This document shows positions 37,335 to 48,905 of a stretch of DNA of 64,000 bases, one piece after another. Every line of letters starts with the position of its first letter. Within the stretch, counting starts at the first letter, position 1. This stretch comes from Sordaria brevicollis. Taxonomy: Eukaryota; Ascomycota; Sordariomycetes; Sordariales; Sordariaceae. The DNA lies in contig JAUTDP010000002.1 of NCBI GenBank assembly GCA_033439795.1, positions 1,178,001 through 1,242,000 of the forward strand. Direction: 5' to 3'. A program made the translations under genes and the position numbers. The notes beneath the pieces are model-generated. The model did no database searches. It worked only from the letters and a program-made list of their open reading frames with translations, and was not told the origin of the DNA.

Positions 37335-37575
37335 TTTTAAGGAATTTTCGGTAAAGGTATAATAGGAATTAAATTTTATAATTAAATAGGAGGTAAATAA
37401 CGTAATCGAATTTTCGTTTAATAAAACGGAAATTTAATATTTTTATAAAAAATAGGTTTAATTAAACCTTTTTATAATTTAATATAATAATTAGTTTATA
37501 TTTATATAGCCCGTAGTATATTAATTAAGTATTTAATTATATAATAAATTAAATTTTAAATATTATATTAAAAAG
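37335..37575 (+). mobile_element. LINE segment 3 (reverse transcriptase continued)
   Basis: Directly continues the frame cut by Gypsy C. With one GATAC copy removed it reads on as FNDTFKEFSVK, then NVIEFSFNKTEI. This matches the LINE block after the catalytic box that ends in (F)NxxKTE. AAAAG (37571-37575) is the target duplicated by Gypsy B. Confidence 0.8.
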
Positions 37576-37861
37576 TATAAAGTTATAAGTACGAGAGGGT
37601 GAGAGCAAGTCGTATAAAGTAAATCTATTCTAGGAGAAAGACTTTAGCCTAGCCAAATATAAATCTCTGGCCAAAAGCTATCCTCTTTTATACTTATACG
37701 CTTCCTTATAAATTCGGAACGGTCGGCGCCCGGACTCCGAAATCCTTTTTTCTATATTATATCCTATTATCCTTATTTTATCTACTATTTTATCCGTCGT
37801 TTTAAACCGCTATACTTTAATAATACAAATCCCCTTAGGCCTTTTTAATAATATTCTTATA
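37576..37861 (-). repeat. 3' LTR of Gypsy B (286 bp)
   Basis: The outer edge (GAGAGGGTGAGAGCAAGTCG) is spared and the inner edge (TTTTTAATAATATTC) is RIPped. Followed on the plus strand by the complemented polypurine tract ATTATCCCCCCCC. Confidence 0.93.
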
Positions 37862-38869
37862 ATTATCCCCCCCCTAAAAGTTATAATCCTTTATAATTTT
37901 AATATTAATTATTATAATCCGTAGGAAATTTTATTTTCCGTTTATATATTACGTTATATTTTATAAAAAATTTTATTTTCCGCTCGTATATTATACTACG
38001 CTTCGGTTCTATTATACCGTTTAATTATCTATTCCTATTTTACGTATTAATATTATTCCCCCCCCCGGCTAATTTAATTTTTAAACTATATCATTATATA
38101 ATAATTATTATAATACCCGTAGGGATAATACGTTTACGTTAAGCGGTCTTATTAAAAGATTTAAAAATTAATTAACGATATTTATATCGATATATCGAAT
38201 AAAGTAACGGTCTTTATTTATTTTAATTATCCTTATTATATTAATATTCTTACGCTTATTAACTGTAATATTATAATAATTTATCGGTTTTGCGATTAAT
38301 ATTCGCCCTTTAAAATTATTATTAAATTCCCGGAAGCCGACCCTAAAATAGTTTAATTTCCATATATTACGCGCCTTATTTATTATTTTAGTATTTTTTT
38401 TTCTTCGCGTCTTTTCCCCGGATAGGAAACGTTTTACCCTAAATAATAAAGGATTTTAAAAAAATTCCGAAATAGGATAGAAATTTTATCCTAAATTAAA
38501 ATTAAAATTTCGTCCAAAATCGGTTTTAAAATTTAATTCGAATTACCTTTCCTCTTTTTAAAATTAAACTTTTATAATTCTTAAAATATAAGGAAAGACC
38601 TATTAACTTTAACCGGTTAACCGGGTTAATAAAGGTTTTAATATATATTAATTATTTTTAGGAATTAGAAATATTTTAGGCTATATTATTAATTAACGAT
38701 TATTTATTCTACGTAGCCAGTAATTTATTATATTTCTTTAATTTAAAGAATCTTATTAATATCCGTATTTATTAACCGGGTTATAAACTTTTTTATAATT
38801 TAGGCCGCCGTAATTATTTTAAAGCCGGGTAACCCTTAACGCTATTTACGAATAAACGTTAAAAAGAAA

Positions 38870-39370
38870 TTTACCAATTAATTTTAAATTCTTTTGATTT
38901 AATTCTTTACTTTTATTAAATAGAAAATCTCTAATTTAATAAGAAATATTAGAGCGGCTCTCCTCTTAATATATTAGATTTTTTATAATCCTAAGGAGGG
39001 ATTTATTAATTAATTTAAATCTTCTTAATTTAATTATTTCGTCTTTATTAGACGAAAAATCCTTAATTTAATAGGAAGTATTAAAACGGCGCTTCTTTTA
39101 ATATATCGGATTTTTTATAATTCTAATAAAGAATTTACCGGCTAATTTAAATTCTCTTAATTTAATTATTTTATCCTTATCGGACGGAGAATTTCTAATT
39201 TAGTAGGAAATATTAAAGCGGCTCTCCCTTTAATATATTGGATTTTCTATAATTTTAATAGAGAATCTATTAATTATTTTAAATCCTCTTAATTTAATTA
39301 TTTATCCTTATCGGACGGGGAATTCTTAATTTAATAGAAATATTAAAAAGGCTCTTCTTCCGGTCTTAAT
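38870..39370. repeat. 132-bp tandem repeats, about 4 copies (Gypsy B)
   Basis: Complement of the array at 23470-23990. Variants of ATATTGGATTTTCTATAATT recur near 38979, 39105 and 39237. Conserved between the two copies, so part of the family's 3' region rather than a chance expansion. Confidence 0.88.
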
Positions 39371-39769
39371 ATTCGGATTCTTTAAACTCCTCGTAATTTT
39401 AATTTACGCCTCTACGTAGTTATTTCCTAATTAATATTATATTAAAATATTTAAAGCCGGGATATTAGTCCCCAAGTATTTTATTTTTAATATAGGCTAC
39501 CTCTAATTTATTCCGTTACGTAAATTCTTCGTTAATAATAATATTTCTTTTCCTATTAATAAATAAATTCTTAATTCCTATTTTTATCGGGGTATATAAT
39601 AATTATTTACTTATTAAATTTTATATATAATATTTCGTACTATATTCGGCGCTTATTATTCTTTATAATTATAGAATAATAAATTTTTATTATATTATTT
39701 ATTTTAATTATTTTATTTCTTATAATACTTTTATTTAATTTTTTAATATTTAGAAAGCGCTTTTTATAT

Positions 39770-39950
39770 ATTTTCGAAGTATTTTTTAAATTTTTAAATA
39801 TTATATTCTATAGGTTATTTTATTTATTTAATTAAAAACTTTTAATTAATACTTACTTTTTAATAATTTACGATTTTTTTAATTTTTTATTCCTCTTATT
39901 TATCGTATAATTCTAGTAATAATATTTTATAATCTCTATTTTTTTTACTC
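39770..39950 (-). pseudogene. Gypsy B chromodomain (decayed)
   Basis: Complement of the chromodomain region of Gypsy A (22930-23105), with the same order of blocks and further RIP changes. It follows integrase on the minus strand. Confidence 0.7.
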
Positions 39951-42265
39951 TTTTAAAGTTTTAATAAATTAATTAAAAAGATATTATATATCCGGCTATA
40001 TTATATTAATAGGACTATTTAATACGCTTAAGAGCTAATTTTCTTTAATACTTTAATTTTAATCTACGTAGGTATTATTTTCTTATTTTTAAATTGGAAA
40101 TTTTTAATTAATAAATTTATAACGTTACCCGGTTAAAATTTAATCGGCGTATACCTTTTATTATACCCTTTCTTTTATATTTTCATTATTTAATTTTAAT
40201 AATATTATATTATTTTATAAACTTCCTGTAATTTTTATAATCGCTCCTTTACGCTTTAGATTTTAATAGGGTTCCGCCCTTTAATATATTTAATTATATA
40301 TAGGTAATAGTTATATAAGGTTTTAAATGGCGAAACCCCTATAATTACGTACGTAGAATTATTATACGCGAATTTTGCTTTTAGGAGTTCCCTATTTTAA
40401 AATATAGGGTCGTTTTCTAAGGTTCGGATACGTAAAATCTTCTTAATAATTTAATATAAATATTCCGTTTATTTATTTATTTACGAGTAGAATATAATAA
40501 ATAATTTTCGTAAAATCCTATGCGTTTTAGTAAATTCCTTTTAAAATTCGCTAATAAATAATTTATTTTTATTATTTATAATTTTTAACGGTAAGCCGAA
40601 TCGGTATTTTACGTACTTATATAATCAAAACGCTATAAATACTATATTAAACGTTTTAATAATAAGTATAAATAAAATTATTTTAATAAATCGGTTTATA
40701 ATTATTAAAATAGCGTTATATATTTTCCCGTTAACCTTTTAATTCGGTAGAAGGTTAATAATAAAATTAATACTAATTTCTTAGAAAAATTATTCGAATA
40801 TTAATAAAAATTGGAAATTTCTATAAAGTTAGTATTAGGGTCTTTAAATCCCCTAATATAATTTATACTTTATAATATACTCTTAAACGTTTTATATAAG
40901 GCTTTCTTAATAGAATTTCCTTTTAATAAATTCTAGGGTTTTAAATATATTTATATAACCGGCCTTTAAATTATTATAATAAGAGCGTAAAATCTCTTTA
41001 TAGAGTAATTTTTCTTTAAGGATTACTAATTATTCTTTGAAGTAAAAAACCCCTTAATCATTTAATTTATATCCCTTAATTATAATCCCTTTAAATTAAA
41101 TAGCCGCTACCCGTTCGGTTAAATTTAAATCCTTAAGTTAAAATTCTTTTATAATAATATAAAATTCCCGGCTCGCTAAGAATACTTAAGGGATTTTTTA
41201 ATATATTATTTTCTTTACGATTTTACGTAGTAAAATTTAAAGGAACGCTCCTTTTATTAATTATATTAATGAAGTATTTTTAATAGTAATAATAAATTAC
41301 GTTATTCGTTGAATTTATTTAACGAAAGTGTAAATTATAAATTTCTTTTTATATTAGTATGGGATTTTGAAATTTAATTATTCTTTAATTATATTTAATA
41401 ATTTTGAAATAAAACTTAATTTCTTTTAAAGGGTTAGTAAAACGTCGTTATAAATTATATCCCCCTTTATATAATTTAATTTTTTAAATAAATCGTCCGC
41501 TAAATTCGTTTTCTTTAATTAATATTTTATTTCGAAATCGAATTAAAATAATTAATAGACCCAATGAATTAATTTTCTACGTAAATCGCTCGTTAGCGAT
41601 TTTATAATACTCTTTAACGCTTTATAATTTATAAATACTATAAACGGTTTTAGGAATCCTTTTAAATAATATATTTAATAATTTAGGTTAATTACGATAG
41701 CGAATAATTTTTATTAGCCCGTATACTACTATTATTCCACGTTTATTAATTTCTTAAAAAAAAACGCTATAGGGTATTAAATATCTCCTATAAATTAGGA
41801 TAAAATTTTTGAAATAGCCTTTTATAAAGCGTCCGTTTTAATTTTAATTTTTTTAATTAAGTCTTAATAACGAAAAATCGGTATTATTATAAATATTTCT
41901 TTTAAGGTTTAGAATATTTCGTCGGCTTCTTTGATTTAATAGAATACGCTTAATTTCCGCCTATTTTTATTCCCTTTTAATAAATTGGTAATAGGTTTTA
42001 TTATATAAGAATATTAATATACGAACCGTTAATAAAAATTAATAAATTTTAAAAATATTTAAATATTGTAAAAAGATTTAGGTATTAATTATTCCTAGAC
42101 CGCTTTTACCCGTTCGGGATTTATTATTACCCCTTTTATAGTAATTCGGTAATTGAAGAAATTAATATAATCTTTATAGAATTCGTACTTAAACGCCTTT
42201 ATAAAAAGCTAAATAGCGCGTAAACGTTTAAAGATTAAACGGAAATATTCGTTATATTCTTTTTT

Positions 42266-42600
42266 AGAATTCGAATAAATTAAAATATTATTAAAATATA
42301 TTATATAAATATAATTAATAAATTTTATAAATGCTTTATATATATATATTTAGAATATAGCGGGTATATTTATAAGTTTAAATAGTATTATTATATATTC
42401 GAAGTAATTATACTACGTTTTAAAAGCGGTTTTCTATTAGTCCCCTTCCTTAATTCGGATTTAATAATACGTTTCGCGTAAATTAATTTTAAAAAATACT
42501 TTAACGTTAATTATTCGGTCTATTAATTTACTAATTAATAGTAACGGGTATTAATTTTTAATAGTAATTTTATTTAATCTTCGGTAATTAATATATAATC
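42266..42600 (-). pseudogene. Gypsy B reverse transcriptase core (decayed)
   Basis: The minus-strand equivalent of 20256-20582 in copy A. The catalytic box lies at about 42266-42309 (Asp codons as Asn) and the YRGLN-type block near 42553-42600. Confidence 0.82.
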
Positions 42601-45236
42601 GTAATATATTATTTTTTTTAAATATAAATAAAATTAATACTCCAATAGAATTTTAAGAGTAGTAGATATAATTAATTTATAAATTTTCTTTTAAATATTC
42701 GCGTAGCGTTTTTAATTATATAATAAATAGAGGGTAAATGGAGATGTTAAATACTTTTTTTCCTTTTTTAAGGACGATTTTATATTTAGCGTCCGGTAAT
42801 TATAATAATACTTTCGCCTTTTTTTCGGAAAATATATTTTTAAACCCTTTTAACGCTAGGGGAATATTATCCGTTACGTTTTCGGGCAATTCTTTATCTT
42901 CGTCTACATTTTTGAAATTTAATTTTAGTAAATTATATATTGAAATTAAATTAATAATATAATTTCGGTTATTATATATTATTTTACGCGTAAGAATTAT
43001 AATATTAATAAGGAATACCTTTTTAAATTTAAATTCGTTTTTATTAATATATATAATAATATTTTTAAAATTTATACCCGGTATAGATAATAATAATAGT
43101 AGTATTCGATTATCTTTTTGGATTATATAGAATAATTAGGTAAATTCTCTTTCCTAACCCCTCTAATCCTTTAAAATAAATATTAATTCGTACGTTTTAT
43201 AATAATATATTTTTCTATTATTTATATTTATTAAAATAAATAGAATACCGGTTTTTACTTTTTTTAATTTATATTTCTTTGTAAAATTTTTATATATAAT
43301 ATTAACTTTTATTTTTAAATTTAAATTTATACGTTTTTTTAATCGGCGACCCCTTAGTATAATTAATATTATAGAAATTTTACTTAACTTATTTCTTCCG
43401 ACCGTTTTAAAATTATTAACCCTATTAAACGACGGTTCTTTTATAGGGCTTAACTTTTTACCGATTCTTTAATATTTAAAATATAATTATTTTCTTTATT
43501 ATTATTACGTTTAATATTTTATTCGGTAATTACATTTTAAATAGTAGCCTTTTTTTTCGGCCAGTTTTAATTATTTATTTTTTTATATTTTATATAATTA
43601 CGAACGTAGTATCCTTTATTTCTATAATTATAATAATTTAGGCTAGATTCGTTATTATTCCCGTTCTATTTATTAAGGGATTAATTTCTTTTATAATTTT
43701 TATACCTTTTAATATTATAATCCCGATTAGAATTTTAATTATAATTTCGGTTACAGTCTTTATTATAATTAGAGCGCTCATTATTTAAAAACCTTTTATA
43801 GTGCGAAAACCGTTCGTTATAGCGATTTTTATTTAATTTGTCCTTTAGGGTTTATTTTTTATTTTTAAATTCGGTTTATTAATTTATTACCTTCGAAATA
43901 ATTTTTACCGGGTTATTAATAGGGATTTAATATATACGGAAATAATTGCATATATCTTTCTTTAAACGGAAGAAGAAATTGTATATTTATTATTTATTTA
44001 AAATAACGTTTTTACTAAACTATTAATAATTATATTAATATCAGTCCTATAATTTTTATAAATCTTTATTATTATTTTAATATATAAAGAATAATTATTT
44101 TTTAATATTGAATTCGTAAATTTCGGGGGTAATATATTCTTTATAAATAAATTTTAAAAATTCTTCCTATATTATAGGTCGCTTTTAACCCTTATTATCG
44201 AAGAGGGTAATAGAATATATATATTACAAAATAATTATAGAATTATTAGCTTTAGAGAAGGTTTATTAAATAAATTAATAAATATTAACATTTTTACAAA
44301 TTTAATTACTATTTTCGATATTATCGATTTAATTTTTAATTTCAGTATTCGTATTATTCGTTATTAATTTACGAACGTTATATATAGGGGGATATAAATA
44401 AGATTCTTTATTTTTTTAGCTTACGGTTTTTTATATAAATTATAATAATATTTATAGAAATTATAATATTATTTTTACAAATTTTTAATATTCGCGCTAT
44501 TTTATACACTTATATTTATAGGATATTCGCCACTTATAACGCTTTTATATAAGGGAGAAATTATTAAAGCGGCCGGATTAATTAAATTAAGCGGATAAAG
44601 AGCGGGAGTAAATTTAAGAATAGGAATAAGTACGAAACGGGGAATAGGAATAAAAATAAAAATAAAAGCGGGATTAGGAATATTTATTTAATAAGCGGCT
44701 ATATATAGATAGGGAGCGGTTATACTAATTAAATTTCAAAGGGTTTTTACCCTAACGAAATTTTAATTATAATTATTATTCCGTTTTATTAATATAATAT
44801 TCCTTTTATTAATAAGAGTTCTTAGAGCGGTAATAATTAAAAGTATACAAATTCTTTATTAAATACTATTTTTTAACTTATATTTAAATTTCTTATTTAG
44901 AATTACCTTTAAACTCTTCGTATAATATAAATTCGGGTTATAGTTTATTATCGTTAATATTATTATATTTATTATTAGAATTTTTTTGGGCGGTATTATA
45001 TTCGGGTTTATAGGACGCTATTTCGCGATTATTTTCCTTATATTTATCGGTAACCCCTTTATTAACGGGATTTTTAATTATATTATTAATAATATATAAA
45101 TAATTATACGTTTTTTATATTGGGCCTACGTTATTTTTATAGCGAAAGTTAATAGCGCTTTTTCCGCGCGAATTTTCCTTACGTATATTAATTATATTTA
45201 TAGCCTTCGTTAACGGAATTGAGGAGGCTAAAGAAT

Positions 45237-45522
45237 TATAAAATTATAAGTACAAGAGGGTGAAAGTAGGTCGTATAAAGTAAGTCTATTTTGGGAGAAA
45301 AACTTTAGTTTGGTTAGATATAAGTTTTTACTTAGGAATTATCTTCTTTTATATTTATATATTTCCCTATAGGTCCGGAACGGTCGGCGCCCGGACTCCG
45401 AGATCCTTTCTTTTATATTATATCCTGCTATCCTTATTTTATCCGCTATCTTATTCGTCGTCCTGGGCCGTTGTACCTTGGTGGTGCGGGTCCCCTTAGG
45501 CCTTCCTAGCGATACCCTTATA
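45237..45522 (-). repeat. 5' LTR of Gypsy B (286 bp)
   Basis: The inner edge (TATAAAATTATAAGTAC) is RIPped. The outer edge (CCTGGGCCGTTGTACCTTGG, CTTCCTAGCGATACCC) is almost untouched. Flanked by AAAAG. Confidence 0.93.
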
Positions 45523-45527
45523 AAAAG

Positions 45528-47477
45528 AAGGTTTCTTCGATTAAAAAAATAATTATATATATCCGCTCCTTTAATAGGGTTTATACCGGCGCCCTTTTAA
45601 ATTTAATAATTAAAATAATAAAAGTAGTAATAATTTTTAAAGTATTTTTTAACATTAAATTATAGTAGCCGGGCCTTATAAAGTAGAATTTAATATAGAA
45701 AAACGGGGTTTTCCCGTTCGTTTAAAATGGGTTTCACGATTAATTAAATAAAATTTAAATAATATTTAATATTATAGTACGTACTAACCTTTTAATTTAA
45801 TATATTACGTATTTAATTACGTCTTAACGCAAAGTTAATTTATTTCCGGTTAATTAATTATTTAATACTATTTATTTTCGATATTCGGTCTACTTTTTAA
45901 TTTTAAATAGTATTTATTTATTTTTTACGAAGTTAGTATAATAACTTTAAATTTCCCCCTGAAGCTTCCCTTATTATTTAATTATTCTCGAATCGGCGGT
46001 GATATTCGCTACCCTTTTCTTTCGGCTATTTTTATAACCGTTAATTTATAATAGGAGGATATATTTAAATTTTATATATTATTTAAAGAGGTAGGTTATT
46101 AAGGATTTTGAGAAATAATTAAAATAGTTAAACCCTTTTAATATTATAATTTATACGGATAAATTAATAATTAGGAAATAAATTGCTTTTTAGGAATATA
46201 AAGAGGATAATAACGAATTTAACGACGAATACGTAGGTTTCGGATATATAATTTTTTAAAGACGGGAAGAATTAAATTATAAATATAAATAATTTATATA
46301 AGTAGAGGTTTTCGATACGGAAGTAGAGGGGGTTAAGTACGGTTTAAAAGCGGTTATCGATTTAATTTTCGCTAGCCGTTTAAAAATTACAATCTATTTA
46401 AATAATATTATAATAATTTAGGGTCTTTAAGGTATTTTAATCCCCTCTTCGTAGGTTACTTTCTTCGATTTTTAGAGGATATAGGAAGAATATAGGCCCA
46501 TAGAGGTTAAATAGGTATTAGGATATATAAGTATTAAAAATAATAAAATTATTAATTAATTAATTAAGAAGGGGGTAAAGGAGGGCGATTTATATAACGA
46601 AGTAATAATATTTATTTATTTTAAGAAATTAGCGAAAAGGGAATTTAAATTTTATTTTTAATAGTAATAGATGGAAAATTTATCGGAAAATTACAGCGGG
46701 ATGAGGCTATAAATATTTATAAAGCCTACGGAAGAATTAAAGGAATTCGATAAGCCCTTATTATATTATTTTTTAGTTATTAAGACCGAGTATAACGATT
46801 TTAAAGAATATTATAAGAGATTCGAGTACGAAAATACTTTTTTAATTTATTTTTATAATAAATAGAAAACGCTTATATATTTTTTCTTCTATAAAAAGGC
46901 TTACGCTATTACTCCGATTATAAACGACGTAGCGAAGAGGGAAAATATTTTTTTTTCGTTAAGAATTAATTAGCGGTTATTTATTAATTATATAATAATA
47001 TTAAAATTCTTCGATTAAACTTGTAATAGGAAGGATTAGTATTATATTTTTTAGTAATAGTATATAAAAGAGGGAGGGAACGTTAACGATTTTAATAATT
47101 TCTTAAGGGAAGAAGGTTTGGAGGTTGGCCTTAGCTATAATATCGAAATAGTAGATACGGTATTAGATTAGCGCGTATAGCGCGCTTAATAGAGGAAGGA
47201 GGCTTTAAAAGGGGGAGGGGGGTAATTTTATTTTATTTTCTATCTCTATTTCTACGCTTGGCTTTTATATAGTACTCGCGTTTAACGCAAAGGGCCTGCT
47301 TCGTAATATGGTCTTTGGCCGGTGTTTTGCGCTCGGATTGTATGGTTTCTTTTTATTGGTCGGTTTTCGATGTTACGTGGCTTCTGTAAATAGATTAGAT
47401 TAGAATGGTGCCGATGCCGCACGTCTCATGCCCTTAGGGAGGCGGAAGTAGACGTTAAATATAATAACAATAATAAA
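45528..47477 (+). mobile_element. LINE segment 4 (RT end, RNase H, 3' tail)
   Basis: The last part of the LINE. An RNase H domain is readable at 46310-46590. The last ~250 bases (from about 47240) are not RIPped and end in an A/T-rich tail, AATATAATAACAATAATAAA, just before the 14-bp duplication at 47478. Summing the four segments gives about 6 kb, a normal length for a two-ORF LINE. Confidence 0.85.
46310..46590 (+). pseudogene. LINE RNase H domain (decayed)
   Basis: The plus frame reads VEGVKYGLKAVIDLIF, then IYLNNIIII, then EVK-stop-VLGYISIKNNKI and LIKKGVKEG. This is the RNase H pattern with the E helix, a DN block, and W-x-PGH-x-x-x-xGNE-x-AD-x-LAKKG after RIP changes (Trp to stop, His to Tyr, Asp to Asn). 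RNase H downstream of reverse transcriptase supports a Tad/I-clade LINE. Confidence 0.82.
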
Positions 47478-47491
47478 GTACCCGTTAAGCA
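47478..47491. repeat. Right TSD of the LINE (14 bp)
   Basis: Exact copy of 14055-14068 (GTACCCGTTAAGCA), directly after the A/T-rich tail. Confidence 0.9.
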
Positions 47492-47953
47492 AGGTACCCG
47501 CCACTACCCGGACCCGCAGCACCAGAACCCCCCGGATATTCCGATTGGGGTAACAACGGACGGGAAGCCTCGCGTCCGAAGGAAGAAGGGAAGCCTCGCC
47601 ATCCTAGCGCAACAACAGAGGAGTATGCGACCATGGATCTGCAGGTTTGCCAGGACGATTTCAAAATCCTATGGGAAGACATTAAAAACAACCATGTTCT
47701 GTGCTTGGAGGAAAAAAATGTTTTCGGGGCTCTCATCGAAGCATACCAAAAGGCCTGTGCAAAGGAACGAAAGTTCAACATCAAAAGGGAGAAGGAAAAG
47801 GACGGAGACCGTTTGGATTTTATGGAAAATAATCCACGCAGCCAAGCTCAAATGTGGCTCGCTAATGACCGCAACACCTGTAGATTTTATCGAAATGTGT
47901 TTGAGAAAGTATTACGTCAACATCAAAAGGAACAGACTAGGAGCAGGAAATAG
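47489..47953 (+). CDS. Gene 4, 3' part: unknown small protein (106 aa from ATG 47633)
   Basis: The frame is open from GCA 47489 to TAG 47951-47953. The only in-frame ATG near the start is 47633 (context GCGACCATGG, strong), giving 106 residues. The 48 codons before it are Pro/Gly/Glu/Arg-rich low complexity and in phase with the Ser-Arg N-terminus at 14021, so they probably belonged to the protein before the LINE arrived. The 106-residue part is predicted helical and Lys/Glu-rich, starting MDLQVCQDDFKILWEDI, with ALIEAYQKACAKERKF and a basic C-terminus. A D-x-F-x6-I pattern resembles gene 1. Whether it is still expressed without its own promoter is unknown. No known domain recognised. Confidence 0.65.
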   Translation, partial: ARYPPLPGPAAPEPPGYSDWGNNGREASRPKEEGKPRHPSATTEEYATMDLQVCQDDFKILWEDIKNNHVLCLEEKNVFGALIEAYQKACAKERKFNIKREKEKDGDRLDFMENNPRSQAQMWLANDRNTCRFYRNVFEKVLRQHQKEQTRSRK

Positions 47954-48897
47954 GGAAAGGCAAGGGCACGGATGAGAATGAAAGGGCAAAGTGGGTGAGG
48001 ATACCGATGGATGGAGGCTTTGGTGGACGACACGGTTTTCAGAGCTACATGGTTGGGGACACGGCTTGGAGGCGGCAGAAGTAGCTTAGGTTTAGATGTT
48101 GCAATGGAGGGAAGTTATCGCTCTATCTGGAAACGTGGAGATCAACCCCTGATGCTGTTAATAAAGCATCCCACCATTGACTCTAATCCTGCCTGCCAAC
48201 GGTTCCATATGCCGTTAGATTTCTCCTTGATACTGTATATGGACATAGCCTAACTGCTTCCACTTTGGTGAGCTCTCTCATTGACTGCCATGTATCGTTA
48301 TTTGTGCATGGTCCGTACGCTTTTTTCGTTGTTGTGTTGCACAGGGCATCGCTACATGCGACAGCGCAAGGGGTGCGATCAATGTCAGGGATCTGTGTTA
48401 CAGGTACTCCTCTATTGCGCAGCCACGGAACCCAGCAGTAGCAGCGATAGTGCGGTACAAATGGTCATTGAGGTTGCTGGCCCCACTTTGGACCTCGACA
48501 ACACCAGATCTCTGCACAGCTCATCATCTTTGTCTTCGACATGAGATCTGATGCAACCGAGCAAAACAATTGACACCTGTATCAACCTCAGACCTTAGTT
48601 TCATTCCCTCGATTCTTTCTTGGTTTGCCATTTCTTTTGCCCCCATAAGCGCCGTGGGGCGCTGGACGGGCCGTTGGTTCAAGGAACGACCAGTGTTGGC
48701 GATGGCGACTCTCACAACTGACAAAGAAGGTCGTTCCAGGAGACAATGGCCCGAAAACCGCTTCCCCTTCCACCCAGTTCTTGATTAGTTGTGGCATGAA
48801 GTCTTCCGTCTCGAACTGTTACTGTTGAGCTGAGTCGGGGCCGCCTCTAGAGACAATCCATCTTTTCCACTTCGTAATGGCTGAGACGGCTCGTTGG
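47954..48897. other. Intergenic region after gene 4
   Basis: GC-balanced, not RIPped. Frames of 60-87 codons on both strands (such as 48011-48253 and 48281-48544) show no domain. At 48660-48745 the plus frame reads WTGRWFKERPV and later DKEGRSR, similar to a broken stretch at 13524-13620 upstream of the gene 4 start. Confidence 0.5.
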
Positions 48898-48905
48898 CTA
48901 ATTAA

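Larger units (their letters stand above)
37576..45522 (-). mobile_element. Gypsy B: chromovirus copy of the Gypsy A family, 7.9 kb, minus strand
   Basis: Two LTRs of exactly 286 bp (37576-37861, 45237-45522) are flanked by AAAAG (37571-37575, 45523-45527). It is the inverted copy of Gypsy A without A's two insertions. Going down the minus strand there are the 5' LTR, gag, Asn/Tyr/Arg repeats near 43.7 kb, reverse transcriptase (42,266-42,600), chromodomain (about 39.77-39.95 kb), 132-bp tandem repeats (38.87-39.37 kb), polypurine tract (37862-37874 as poly-C) and 3' LTR. RIP has destroyed all frames. As an uninterrupted relative it serves as the reference for dating the inserts in A. Confidence 0.93.

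Noticed and set aside
42738..42962. Plus-strand frame of 74 codons in Gypsy B (and its counterpart at 19886-20068 in Gypsy A)
   Set aside because: Antisense to pol in both copies and short; explained by similarity of the two copies.
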